DNA from: Streptomyces chumphonensis
GTDB taxonomy: Bacteria; Actinomycetota; Actinomycetes; Streptomycetales; Streptomycetaceae
NCBI RefSeq assembly: GCF_014779715.1
Contig: NZ_JACXYU010000002.1
Coordinates: 186,001 to 250,000 of the forward strand
Reading direction: 5' to 3'
Length of the DNA: 64,000 nt
Below the pieces are notes generated by a model that saw only the letters and a program-made list of their open reading frames with translations, searched no databases and was not told where the DNA came from. Positions 43,982 to 52,713 of the stretch are shown one piece after another (position 1 is the stretch's first letter; each line of letters begins with the position of its first letter). The translations under genes and the position numbers were made by a program.

Positions 43982-45196
43982 TCAGGAACCCGTCGGGGCG
44001 CGGTCCCCGGCCGGGGTGCGGTGCCCGGCAAGGCGGCGGAAGTGCCCGGCCACCTCGGTCAGCCAGGCGATCTCCTCGGTGATGTCGCCGTCGGGTGCGT
44101 GCGTGAACGCCTCGACCGGACCACCGGACGGCGCCGCACCCGCCTCCCGGGCGTCGAGCGCGCCCCGGAGCAGCAGTGCCTCGTGGGCCGTCGACGGGGC
44201 GGCCTCCGGCAGGCCGAGCCGCCGGGCCTCCTGCCGGAGCGCGGTGGGGTCCATGTAGGGACGCAGGGCCAGTTGGCCGTCCCGGATCTCGATCACCCGC
44301 CGGTAGAGCCGGTACTCCAGGTCGCGTCGGGGGACGAGGTCGTACAGCCGCGAGGGCGGGTCGTCCAGAGCGATGCCGGGGTGGGCCCGGTACAGGGCCC
44401 ACCACAGCGGACGCAGCCGCCGGTAGGAGCGGTAGTGGCCGCACCACCGGACCGCTTCGGAGAGCCGGGGCCCCCAGGACGGCACGGTCCAGCCGAAGAC
44501 CTGGAGCAGCGAGCCGATGCTCCCGGCGATCCAGTACAGGTCGGGCCACGGTTCGGGGAGGGCGGTGTACAGGCCGGCGATCTGGAGGTACCGCGTCAGG
44601 CAGTAGACGAGGATGAGCGAGCCGCCGACGGCCACCGCCCACATGCCCGAACGCAGCCAGGAGCGGTGCGCGATCTGCGCGTAGCGCAGCGACAGCCGCA
44701 CGGTCTCGACCTGCCCGACGGCGCAGATCGCGAGGTAGAAGGCGAAGTAGGCGGCGTAGCCGGGGTTCTCCAGGTTGATCAGGACGACGACCTCGGCCGA
44801 GCCGTGCCGGCCGGGCGGGTTGACGAAGAAGAAGAGCACGGCCAGGACGGCGAGGGCCGCGGCGTACCCGAGCGTCCTGTTGCGCGCCTTCGTCCGTGCC
44901 CGCTCCGGCGCGTGGGACCAGTGCACGAGGACGACCTGCTGGGCGGCCGTCAGGACGACCACGGCGGCCTGGCACAGGAACGTCGTGATGCTGGGGTAGT
45001 GCAGCAGCCGGGCGATGTCGTCGCGGATCTGGTCGAGTTCGACGAAGAAGCTGAGGCTGGAACAGAGGAAGTACAGGCACAGGGCGAGGTACGCGACGTC
45101 GCCGCGGTGCCGGGGCAGGGCGGGCAGCTTGTAGAGCAGGGCGACGAGACCGCCGAGCGCGCAGGCCCAGGAGAGGACTTGGTAGAACGTGGTCAC
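43982..45196 (-). CDS. MAB_1171c-like seven-helix membrane protein
   Basis: 404 residues; GTG at 45196 overlaps the peptidase stop (GTGA). Seven hydrophobic helices in the first about 235 residues (for example VLSWACALGGLVALLYKL, AYLALCLYFLCSSLSFF, AAVVVLTAAQQVVLVHW, LILVYCLTRYLQIAGLY), then a cytoplasmic domain with WWALYRAHPGIALDDP, LEYRLYRRVIEIRDG and a C-terminal tail. This matches the actinobacterial MAB_1171c family labelled putative transporter; transport has not been shown. It is regularly found next to ImmA/IrrE genes, and the overlap here supports a joint function. Confidence 0.85.
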   Translation of the reverse strand: MTTFYQVLSWACALGGLVALLYKLPALPRHRGDVAYLALCLYFLCSSLSFFVELDQIRDDIARLLHYPSITTFLCQAAVVVLTAAQQVVLVHWSHAPERARTKARNRTLGYAAALAVLAVLFFFVNPPGRHGSAEVVVLINLENPGYAAYFAFYLAICAVGQVETVRLSLRYAQIAHRSWLRSGMWAVAVGGSLILVYCLTRYLQIAGLYTALPEPWPDLYWIAGSIGSLLQVFGWTVPSWGPRLSEAVRWCGHYRSYRRLRPLWWALYRAHPGIALDDPPSRLYDLVPRRDLEYRLYRRVIEIRDGQLALRPYMDPTALRQEARRLGLPEAAPSTAHEALLLRGALDAREAGAAPSGGPVEAFTHAPDGDITEEIAWLTEVAGHFRRLAGHRTPAGDRAPTGS

Positions 45197-45771
45197 GGTC
45201 GCTCCCCCTGGACGTCCGGTCCGACGACGTTCTCGATGCGGGCGAGGGTCTGCGCCGCCTCGGCGGGCACGGGCCAACTGGCCTCCGCGGGCCGGCGCCG
45301 CACGCGCGTGAGCAGCATGGAGGCCATCACCTCCGCCTCCTGCTCCTCGGCCGCCAGGTAGCCGCACCGCCCCAGCATGCCGCGCACGGTGGACGGCTCC
45401 AGGTGCGGGAACAGGGTGCCGATCGTCGCGTCGTCCAGGTCGCCGCCGCCGTGGTGGTCGCAGAGGATGTGGGCGAGTTCGTGGGCGACGATGTGCTCCT
45501 GGTGGAGGCGGCTGGTACGGGCCTCGTAGAGCACGAAGTCGGCTTCGTGGGTGGCGATCCAGAGCCCGTAGACCCCGGAGTCGCGCAGGTCCACGGGCGC
45601 GGTGCGCACGGAGCGGCCGCGGCTGCGGCCCACCTGCGCGCAGAGGGCGAAGACGTCGGGCGGGTCACCGACGTCGAGCGCGGTGAGGATGTCCTCGCAT
45701 CCCCGGCGCAGGGCTTTGAGGTGACGGCCTCGCCGCTGCCGCGCGTTCGGGCGGGAAGAGGCGGCGTTCAT
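45193..45771 (-). CDS. ImmA/IrrE-family zinc metallopeptidase
   Basis: 192 residues; ATG at 45771 with GGAG six bases upstream. Catalytic zinc motif HELAH in EHIVAHELAHILCDHH (near residue 100), with a downstream glutamate-rich helix (AAEEQEAEVMASMLL) supplying the third ligand. Family members cleave repressors (ImmR, DdrO) in response to DNA damage or mobile-element signals. No XRE repressor is adjacent, so its target is not obvious; the co-transcribed seven-helix protein could be a signal receptor. First gene of the cassette. Confidence 0.88.
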   Translation of the reverse strand: MNAASSRPNARQRRGRHLKALRRGCEDILTALDVGDPPDVFALCAQVGRSRGRSVRTAPVDLRDSGVYGLWIATHEADFVLYEARTSRLHQEHIVAHELAHILCDHHGGGDLDDATIGTLFPHLEPSTVRGMLGRCGYLAAEEQEAEVMASMLLTRVRRRPAEASWPVPAEAAQTLARIENVVGPDVQGERP

Positions 45772-45925
45772 CACGTACTCCGTGGGTGAGGACCCGGTGG
45801 CCGGGCGGTGGGGGGCGGACTCCTCGGGTTGGCCCGTGTGAGTCAAGAGTAGTGGCGTCGTCACTCTCCCGGGCACCCCTGCCCGCGCCGCGTGACCTCA
45901 CCCGTGGGTGGGACGTTGGCGTCAT

Positions 45926-46231
45926 ATGACGCCTTCTTCCGGCTCCGCTCCTTCCGGCTCCGCGTGGCGGGCGCTGCGGACCCCGCCGCTCCCCGCCGCT
46001 GACGAAACGATTCCCCCACCCGGCACCACGCCCATCTACAGCGCCTTGCGACAGCAGTGGGCCGCGGCACGACGAACCGTTCCGGGACGGGTCGACCCCG
46101 AATGGGCCGCGCTCGTGGACTACGCGGCCTGGCGGGAGGCGTCCGCCGGGTGCGGGCGGCACGCTCCCCCGGATCCGCGCCGCGAGGGCGGATCGGGGCG
46201 TTCCGGCCCGGGAGCGTTCCCGCTGGCCTAG
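45926..46231 (+). CDS. Small conserved hypothetical protein
   Basis: 101 residues; ATG at 45926, weak GGTGGGA eleven bases upstream. Serine/proline-rich start, then a compact segment PPGTTPIYSALRQQWAAARRTVPGRVDPEWAALVDY that looks conserved (a short helical motif seen in small streptomycete proteins), and a glycine-rich tail. Divergent from the ImmA/IrrE gene and 43 bases upstream of hyuA. Function unknown. Confidence 0.65.
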   Translation: MTPSSGSAPSGSAWRALRTPPLPAADETIPPPGTTPIYSALRQQWAAARRTVPGRVDPEWAALVDYAAWREASAGCGRHAPPDPRREGGSGRSGPGAFPLA

Positions 46232-46274
46232 CCTGGGCCCGTCAGGCCACCGGCAACCGACGGCGAGGACGTTG

Positions 46275-48317
46275 ATGGGTGACTTACGGGTGGCGATGGA
46301 CATCGGGGGCACGTTCACCGACGTCGTCGTCCACGACGCACGGACCGGGCGCTACCGGGCGGCCAAGGCCTCGACCACGCCCGGCGACCTCAGCGAGGGG
46401 GTGCTCAGCGCCCTGGGGGCCGTCGTGGACTCCGAGGCCGACATCTCCTTCCTCGTGCACGGGACGACGCAGGGCCTCAACGCCCTCCTCCAACGGCGTG
46501 GCGCGCGGGTGCTGTTGCTCGCCTCGGCGGCCGCGGCGGACACGTACCACATCGCGCGGGGGCCGCGCACCCGGCTGTACGACCTCCACTACCGCAAGCC
46601 GGACCCGCTGGTGCCGCTGCGGGACATCGTCCCGGTGGGCGGTCGGATCGACGCCGAGGGGCGGGAGATCGAGCCGCTGGACGAGGCCGCCGTGCGCGCG
46701 GCGGCGACGCGCCTGCGCACCGGGGGATTCACGGCCGTCGCCGTCGGCTACCTGTTCAGCCACGTCAACCCCGCGCACGAACGGCGCACCCGCGACATCC
46801 TCCTGGAGGAGCTGGGCCCCGATCTGACGCTCTCCCTGTCCCACGAGGCGGCCAACGAGTGGCGGGAGTACGAGCGGACCTCCTCGGCGGTGACGGAGGC
46901 GTACATCGGCCCGGTGGTGCGGCGCTACCTCACCGGTCTGACGGGAGCGCTCGCCGCGCGGGGGGTGACGGCGCCGCTGCACGTCATGCAGTCCTCCGGC
47001 GGCGTCATCACGGCCGAGTCGGCACGCCGCAGGCCCCTGCAGACCCTGCTGTCCGGTCCGGTCGGCGGCACGATGGGCGGCGTGGAGCTGGCCCGTCTCC
47101 TGGGCCGGCCGGACCTCGTCTGCGTGGACATGGGTGGGACGTCCTTCGACGTGTCCCTGGTCGTCGACGGCCGCCCGGACGTGGCGGCCGAGGCCCGGCT
47201 GGAGGGCCTGCCGATTCTGATGAGCGTGGTGGACCTGCACACCATCGGCGCGGGCGGCGGTTCGGTCGCGCGGACGGAGGCGGGCGGGCTGCGCGTCGGC
47301 CCGCGCTCGGCGGGCGCCGATCCGGGTCCGGTCTGCTACGGCCGGGGCGGGAGCGAGCCGACGGTGACGGACGCCAACCTCGTGCTGGGCCGCGTCGACG
47401 GGCGGGGTTTCGCCGGGGGCCGGCTGCCCCTGGACACCCGCGCCGCCACCGCGGCGCTCGCACGGCTCGGCGGCACCCTGGGGCTGGGAACGCGGGCGAT
47501 GGCCGAGGGCGTCTGCGACGTGGCGAACGCCAAGATGGCGCAGGCGATCCGCACGATCACGGTCTCCCGGGGCATCGAGCCGCGCCGCTTCACCCTCGTC
47601 GCCTTCGGTGGTGCCGGGCCGATGCACAGCGTCTTCCTCGCCCGGGAGCTGGGGATCGAGGAGGTCGTGGTGCCGCGGTTCCCCGGCGCGCTCTCCGCCT
47701 GGGGCATGCTCCAGACCGAGATCCGGCGGGACTTCGCCGAACCGTACTTCCGGTTGGACGCCGACCTGGACGGCGCGGCCCTGGCCGCGCGGCTCAGCGA
47801 GGTCACCGACCGGGCGCTGGCCTCGCTGGACAGCGAGGGCGTCCCCCAGGACGCGCGGCGGGCCGAGGCGGCCGTCGACATCCGCTACGCGGCGCAGGAG
47901 TACACCCTGACGGTGCCGCTCACCGGTCCCCGGGAGCCGTTGGACGCGGACTTCCGGACCACGGTGGCGAATCGTTTCGCCACCGTGCACCGCAGCCGGT
48001 ACGGGCACGCGAACCCGGGGGCTCCGATCGAGTTCACCGCGCTGCGCGTGACGGCGTTCGGCGACCTCGGCCGGCTGCGGCCCGAGGTGCTGCCGCCGGC
48101 CGAGGACGCGGACGTCCCCGCCGCCGAGCGGGCCGTCGTGTTCGCGGGGCGCGAGCACCGGACGCGCGTCGTGGCCCGCTCGGACCTCCGCCCCGGCCAC
48201 ACGTTCGGCGGACCTGCCGTCATCACCGAGGACACCGCCACCACCGTCGTCCCGCCCGGCCACCGGGTCGCGGTGGAAAGCTCCGGCGCACTCGTCGTCA
48301 CCGGGGAGCGGGAATGA
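46275..48317 (+). CDS. hyuA: Hydantoinase A / N-methylhydantoinase subunit, with TTA codon
   Basis: 680 residues; ATG at 46275 with GAGGA five bases upstream. ASKHA-fold ATP-dependent hydantoinase/oxoprolinase A: DIGGTFTDVVVHD at the N-terminus, FLVHGTTQGLNALLQR, VMQSSGGVI, VDMGGTSFDVSLV and IGAGGGSVA, FGGAGPMHS. With HyuB it opens cyclic imide, hydantoin or 5-oxoproline rings using ATP. Codon 4 is TTA (46284-46286), read only by the bldA tRNA, so translation of the operon is probably tied to development. The stop overlaps hyuB (ATGA). Confidence 0.93.
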   Translation: MGDLRVAMDIGGTFTDVVVHDARTGRYRAAKASTTPGDLSEGVLSALGAVVDSEADISFLVHGTTQGLNALLQRRGARVLLLASAAAADTYHIARGPRTRLYDLHYRKPDPLVPLRDIVPVGGRIDAEGREIEPLDEAAVRAAATRLRTGGFTAVAVGYLFSHVNPAHERRTRDILLEELGPDLTLSLSHEAANEWREYERTSSAVTEAYIGPVVRRYLTGLTGALAARGVTAPLHVMQSSGGVITAESARRRPLQTLLSGPVGGTMGGVELARLLGRPDLVCVDMGGTSFDVSLVVDGRPDVAAEARLEGLPILMSVVDLHTIGAGGGSVARTEAGGLRVGPRSAGADPGPVCYGRGGSEPTVTDANLVLGRVDGRGFAGGRLPLDTRAATAALARLGGTLGLGTRAMAEGVCDVANAKMAQAIRTITVSRGIEPRRFTLVAFGGAGPMHSVFLARELGIEEVVVPRFPGALSAWGMLQTEIRRDFAEPYFRLDADLDGAALAARLSEVTDRALASLDSEGVPQDARRAEAAVDIRYAAQEYTLTVPLTGPREPLDADFRTTVANRFATVHRSRYGHANPGAPIEFTALRVTAFGDLGRLRPEVLPPAEDADVPAAERAVVFAGREHRTRVVARSDLRPGHTFGGPAVITEDTATTVVPPGHRVAVESSGALVVTGERE

Positions 48318-50047
48318 GGCCCACCACCGCCGCGGGGCCGGAGGACGCCGTCGACCCGGTGACCGTGGAGATCATCCGCAACGCCGTCATCTCCGCCGCC
48401 GACGACATGAACGCCACGCTCATGCGCTCGTCCTACACCCCGATCATCTACGAGTGCGGTGACTGCGTCGTGGCGCTGCTGGACGACGAGCACCAGGTGC
48501 TGGGGCAGTCGGCCGGGCTGCCCATCTTCCTGGGCAACCTGGAGAGCTGCACCCGGGCCACCGAGGAACGCTTCGGCCGCTCGGTGTGGCGGCCCGGCGA
48601 CGTCTGGATCCTCAACGACTCCTATCTCGGCGGCACGCACCTCAACGACGTGACGATCTTCGGCCCGGTCTTCGTCGAGGGGGAGCTGGCGGGCTTCACC
48701 GCCACCCGGGCCCACTGGATCGACGTGGGCTCCAAGGACCCGGGCGGGTCGATGGACTCCGTGAGCATCTTCCAGGAGGGCCTGCGCATGGGCCCGCAGA
48801 AGCTCGTCGAGGGCGGCGCGGACGTCCCCGGGGTGCTCGACACCATCGCCACCAACGTGCGCTTCCCCTACCCCACCACAGGCGACATGAACGCCATGGT
48901 CGCCACGGTCCGCACGGGGCAGCGGCGGTTGGCGGAGATCGTCGCGCGCTTCGGGCTCGCGACGCTCCGCGCGGCGCGCGACGAGATCTTCCGTCAGACC
49001 GAACGCCTCGAACGCGCCGTGATCGAGGGCGTCCCCGACGGCGTCTACACCGCCGAGGGATTCCTCGACAACGACGGCATCGACCTCGCCACCCCCGTCC
49101 CGGTGCGGCTGCGGATCACCGTCTCCGGCTCCGACGTCGAGTTCGACGTGACGGAGTCCGCCGACCAGACCACCGGGCCGGTCAACTGCGGTGCGGCCCA
49201 GGCCGTCTCGGCGTGCCGAGTGGGGTACAAGCTGCTGGTCAGCCCGGACGTGCCCGGCAACGGCGGCTCCTTCCGGCCGCTGGCGGTCCGGGTCCGGGAG
49301 GGCTCCGTCTTCGGGGCGCTTCCCCCGGCCGCCTGCCAGTGGTACTTCTCGCACCTGGGGCTGCTCATCGACCTGGTGGCGAAGGCCCTGGCGCCGGTGC
49401 TGCCCGACCGGGTCGCGGCGGCCAGCCACGGCGACTCCATGGTGGTGATGTTCGCCGGTACCGACCCCCGGGTCGCGCGCCCCTACGTGAGCCTGGAGGC
49501 CACGCTCGGCGGGTGGGGCGCATGGCGCGGCGGCGACGGTCAGGACGCCCTCATCAACAACGTCAACGGCTCGCTCAAGGACCTGCCGGTGGAGGTCCTG
49601 GAGGCCCGCTACCCCCTGCGCGTCACGCGGTACCGCATCCGTCCGGACTCCGGGGGAGCGGGGCGCTGGCGCGGCGGCAACGGCGTGGTGCGGGAGTACG
49701 TGGCGCTCGCCGACTGCACCGTGTCGCTGTGGTTCGAGCGCTCGGTGACGCCCGCCTGGGGACTGGCCGGGGGCCACGACGCCGTGCCGCCCGAGGTGGT
49801 GGTCAACCCGGGGCGCCCCGACGAGCGGCGGATGCTGAAGTGCAACGGCGTGGCGCTGCGCGCCGGGGACGTCGTGCGCTGTATGACCGGTGGCGGCGGC
49901 GGGTACGGCGATCCCGCCGGTCGCGATCCGGGGGCCGTGCGGGCCGACGTGCTGGACGGCCAGGTCTCCCCCGCCCACGCGGCGGCGACGTACGGACGGG
50001 TGGCGGACGCGTCCGCCGGGGGGACGCCGGGCGCGTCACAGGGCTGA
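48314..50047 (+). CDS. hyuB: Hydantoinase B / N-methylhydantoinase subunit
   Basis: 577 residues; ATG overlaps the hyuA stop. Hydantoinase B/oxoprolinase family: DPVTVEIIRNAVISAADDMNAT start, SSYTPIIYECGDC, WILNDSYLGGTHLNDV metal-binding block, NCGAAQAVSACR and RWRGGNGVVREY, ending GGGGGYGDP. Forms a heteromer with HyuA. Its last 12 bases overlap the 3' end of the convergent PucR gene. Confidence 0.93.
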   Translation: MRPTTAAGPEDAVDPVTVEIIRNAVISAADDMNATLMRSSYTPIIYECGDCVVALLDDEHQVLGQSAGLPIFLGNLESCTRATEERFGRSVWRPGDVWILNDSYLGGTHLNDVTIFGPVFVEGELAGFTATRAHWIDVGSKDPGGSMDSVSIFQEGLRMGPQKLVEGGADVPGVLDTIATNVRFPYPTTGDMNAMVATVRTGQRRLAEIVARFGLATLRAARDEIFRQTERLERAVIEGVPDGVYTAEGFLDNDGIDLATPVPVRLRITVSGSDVEFDVTESADQTTGPVNCGAAQAVSACRVGYKLLVSPDVPGNGGSFRPLAVRVREGSVFGALPPAACQWYFSHLGLLIDLVAKALAPVLPDRVAAASHGDSMVVMFAGTDPRVARPYVSLEATLGGWGAWRGGDGQDALINNVNGSLKDLPVEVLEARYPLRVTRYRIRPDSGGAGRWRGGNGVVREYVALADCTVSLWFERSVTPAWGLAGGHDAVPPEVVVNPGRPDERRMLKCNGVALRAGDVVRCMTGGGGGYGDPAGRDPGAVRADVLDGQVSPAHAAATYGRVADASAGGTPGASQG

Positions 50048-51613
50048 CGGCCGTCCGGTGGCGAACGGCTCGGTGCTCAGCAGGGCGTGGCAGGCCAGGT
50101 GGAGCGCCAGGCGGCCGTCCGGCGCGTCCGGGTCGACGCCCCGCGCCCGGATGCGTTCCAGGCGGCCGAGGACCGTGTTGCGGTGGACGCCGAGTCGGGC
50201 CGCCGTCTGCCCCGTGGAGCCCGCGCAGTCCAGGAGTGCGGCGAGGGTGACGAGCAGGACCTCGGCCTTGGCGTCGGCCAGCAGCGGGGCGAGCAGCGTG
50301 CGCGCCGCCGCCGCGAGTTCGGCGACGGGCAGGTGGGCGAGGACGGCGCGCGGCCCCAGTTCGGCGTACCGTTCCACCGTGCCCGGGGCGCGGCGGCTGG
50401 CCGCGACGGCGGCCAGCTCCGCCTGCGCCACGGAGTCGCGCAGGCCGTCCAGCCCCTCCCCCGGCTCGCCGACCCCGGCCGTCAGGGGCAGCGGTATGCG
50501 CGCCTGGGCGAGCCTGCGCCCCACGAGCCGGGACACCTGTCCCGGCTCGGTGCCGGTGAACCAGGTCGTCCAGCCCCCGTTCTGCGGCACGAGCGGCGCG
50601 GCGAACCGGCCCGTCTGCCAGGCCGCGATGACGCCGGCGGCCGCGCCGTCGAGGTCGGCCGCGGCGGGCTCGGCGGGGCGCAGCCGCACCGCCACGTGCC
50701 GTCCGTCCACGGGCCAGCCGGCCTCCCGGGCCAGCTGTTCGGCCTCCGGTTCCACGGCGCCGGGCTCCTCGCCGACGGCCCCGCCGGGCGGCGGTGGCGC
50801 GGTCGGGGCGGAGCCGGGCCCGGTGCGCAGGAGGGTCTCCAGGAGCAGGCGGTCCCGTCCGGCCTGGTGGGAGAGGGACATCCGGAGTCCGGCCCCGGCC
50901 GCCGTGATCGAGGACCGGGCGAGCTTGAGGATGGTGGTGACCGTGTCGGCCCAGGAGGGGGACGCCTCGGTGAGCTGGGCGACGAGCACGGCCCACGGAC
51001 CTCCGTCGGGTCCGGGCACGGGTACGCGGACCCGCCGGTCGTGCGCGCCCGTCTGATCGTCGCCCCGGCCCGCCGCGGCCCGACCGGCCAGCAGGTGGCC
51101 CTCCTGGGTGAGCAGCGCGACCAGGGCGCCGGGCACCTCGGCGTTGATGGCCCCGACGATGTCGCGCAGGTTGTGCCGTTCGCTGAACAGCACGGCGCAC
51201 CGGGCGATGAGCCGGGCTCTCGCGGCCTCCGTGTCGGCGACGGCGACCGCGAGGTCGAGGGCGAGCCGGGCCGGATCGGCGACGGACAGCAGCGGCATCC
51301 GCAGCCGCTCGGCGAGCTGCGGGGTGGAGCCGGTCACCGCGACGGAGGCCGGGGCGACCACGCAGGAGGCGTTGCGTTCCCAGGCGAACCGCATCGCCGC
51401 CTCCAGCGCCCAGCTGCCGTGCGCGGCGGCCGGGTGCAGGACCATGGCGGTCTCGGGGGCGCAGCGCCGGGCCTGGTCGAGGTCGGAGATGAGGCTGACG
51501 CCCGTCACCGGCCGGTCGAGCCTGCTGCCGGCGCGTACCTGGGCGCCGCTGAGCGGGCCGAAGCGGACCAGTTCGGCCACCGTCAGCGGGCCGGACGGGC
51601 GGCTAGGGCTCAT
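50036..51613 (-). CDS. PucR-family transcriptional regulator
   Basis: 525 residues; ATG at 51613 overlaps the DUF917 stop (ATGA). N-terminal PucR ligand-sensing domain (TVAELVRFGPLSGAQVRAG, VTGVSLISDLDQARRC), a middle GAF/GGDEF-like region and a C-terminal HTH_30 (TGQTAARLGVHRNTVLGRLERIRARG, given here as two parts around VHRNTV, about 485-505). PucR regulators control purine, hydantoin and amide catabolism. Its location between the two hydantoinase-type operons makes both likely targets. Confidence 0.92.
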   Translation of the reverse strand: MSPSRPSGPLTVAELVRFGPLSGAQVRAGSRLDRPVTGVSLISDLDQARRCAPETAMVLHPAAAHGSWALEAAMRFAWERNASCVVAPASVAVTGSTPQLAERLRMPLLSVADPARLALDLAVAVADTEAARARLIARCAVLFSERHNLRDIVGAINAEVPGALVALLTQEGHLLAGRAAAGRGDDQTGAHDRRVRVPVPGPDGGPWAVLVAQLTEASPSWADTVTTILKLARSSITAAGAGLRMSLSHQAGRDRLLLETLLRTGPGSAPTAPPPPGGAVGEEPGAVEPEAEQLAREAGWPVDGRHVAVRLRPAEPAAADLDGAAAGVIAAWQTGRFAAPLVPQNGGWTTWFTGTEPGQVSRLVGRRLAQARIPLPLTAGVGEPGEGLDGLRDSVAQAELAAVAASRRAPGTVERYAELGPRAVLAHLPVAELAAAARTLLAPLLADAKAEVLLVTLAALLDCAGSTGQTAARLGVHRNTVLGRLERIRARGVDPDAPDGRLALHLACHALLSTEPFATGRPSAL

Positions 51614-52713
51614 CGGTTGCCCTCCTCGTTGGGATGACGCACGGGGAAGCCGAAGGCGCGCGGCCCGGCGAGCGCGAGTCCTTCGGGGGTGTGCCACATG
51701 GGTGCCGCCGGGACGACCAGGACGTCGACGTGGTCCCCGACGGCGACGCCCTCCAGGCCCACCGGCCGCAGCTCCTGACGGTCCAGCAGACACACGACGT
51801 CGGGGACGGCCGCGACGACGGCGCCGTCGACGAGCGCCAGCAGGATCTCGTTCTGGGCCTCCAGCCGCACCACGGGGCCGTCGGTGGCCGGGTCGGAGAC
51901 GACGATGCTGGTCGGCATCGACGGGTACCGGCGGGCTCCCGCCGTGGGGCCGGGCAGGTCCAGCGCGACGACCCGGCCGCTGGCCAGCAGCCGGGCCCCG
52001 ACCGTGCGGGCCAGTCCGGCCAGGACGGCGGCGTGGCGGTTCTGGGTGGTCAGCAGTTCACCCATCCGCATGATGCGGCCGGTGGCCCCGCGGATGGCCG
52101 CGTGCCGCAGCCGGGCCGCCGTCGCCGGGTACATGGCGCAGGCCATCAGTCCGCCGGAGGCGTCCACCACGCCGCGCAGGAGCCGGTCGGCCCGGGCGGT
52201 GGAGGTGTCGAGCACGACGGCGTCCCCGGCGGCGCTCATGGCGGCGAGCGGGCCGACGGGCAGTCCGGCGAGCGCGTAGGTCGTCTGGTGGATGAGCGGG
52301 AGGATACGGCCCATGCCGTCGCAGTCGACCAGGGGCAGCCCGAGGGCGGCGGCCGCGGCGAGGGGCACCAGGGCGTTGGGGCCGGCGGAGTTGAGGGCGA
52401 CGACCGCGTCGAAGCGGTGTCCGACGCGGTCCTCCAGGGCTCGGACGGCTCCGGCGAACTCGTCTCCGCTGAAGGGAAGTTCGATCAGGGGGGCGAACCC
52501 CCCGACGGCGCCGACGGCGACGCACCGCGCCTCGGGCGGCAGCGCGTCCAGGGGCACGAGCGGCACAGGGCCGTACTGTTCGAGCAGGGCGGCGACGCAG
52601 ACCGTCAGGCCGTCGAGCCCCGCGGCGCCCCGGCCGGAGCTGAGCAGCTCGTTCCCGGCGACGAGGACGGGCAGGTCGGCGGCTGCGATGTGGCGCAGCG
52701 GCTCGGGGCTCAC
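51610..52713 (-). CDS. DUF917 / S-methyl-thiohydantoin desulfurase family protein
   Basis: 367 residues; GTG at 52713 overlaps the upstream stop (GTGA). Family features: HIAAADLPVLVAGNELLSSG, the GFAPLIELPFSG and LVDCDGMGRILPLIHQTTYAL blocks, and a C-terminal domain with PDVVCLLD and AFGFPVRH. The family was first DUF917 and later linked to S-methyl-thiohydantoin desulfurases; genes are found with hydantoinases. Here it may process a substrate related to that of HyuAB. Middle gene of a three-gene coupled operon. Confidence 0.87.
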   Translation of the reverse strand: MSPEPLRHIAAADLPVLVAGNELLSSGRGAAGLDGLTVCVAALLEQYGPVPLVPLDALPPEARCVAVGAVGGFAPLIELPFSGDEFAGAVRALEDRVGHRFDAVVALNSAGPNALVPLAAAAALGLPLVDCDGMGRILPLIHQTTYALAGLPVGPLAAMSAAGDAVVLDTSTARADRLLRGVVDASGGLMACAMYPATAARLRHAAIRGATGRIMRMGELLTTQNRHAAVLAGLARTVGARLLASGRVVALDLPGPTAGARRYPSMPTSIVVSDPATDGPVVRLEAQNEILLALVDGAVVAAVPDVVCLLDRQELRPVGLEGVAVGDHVDVLVVPAAPMWHTPEGLALAGPRAFGFPVRHPNEEGNR

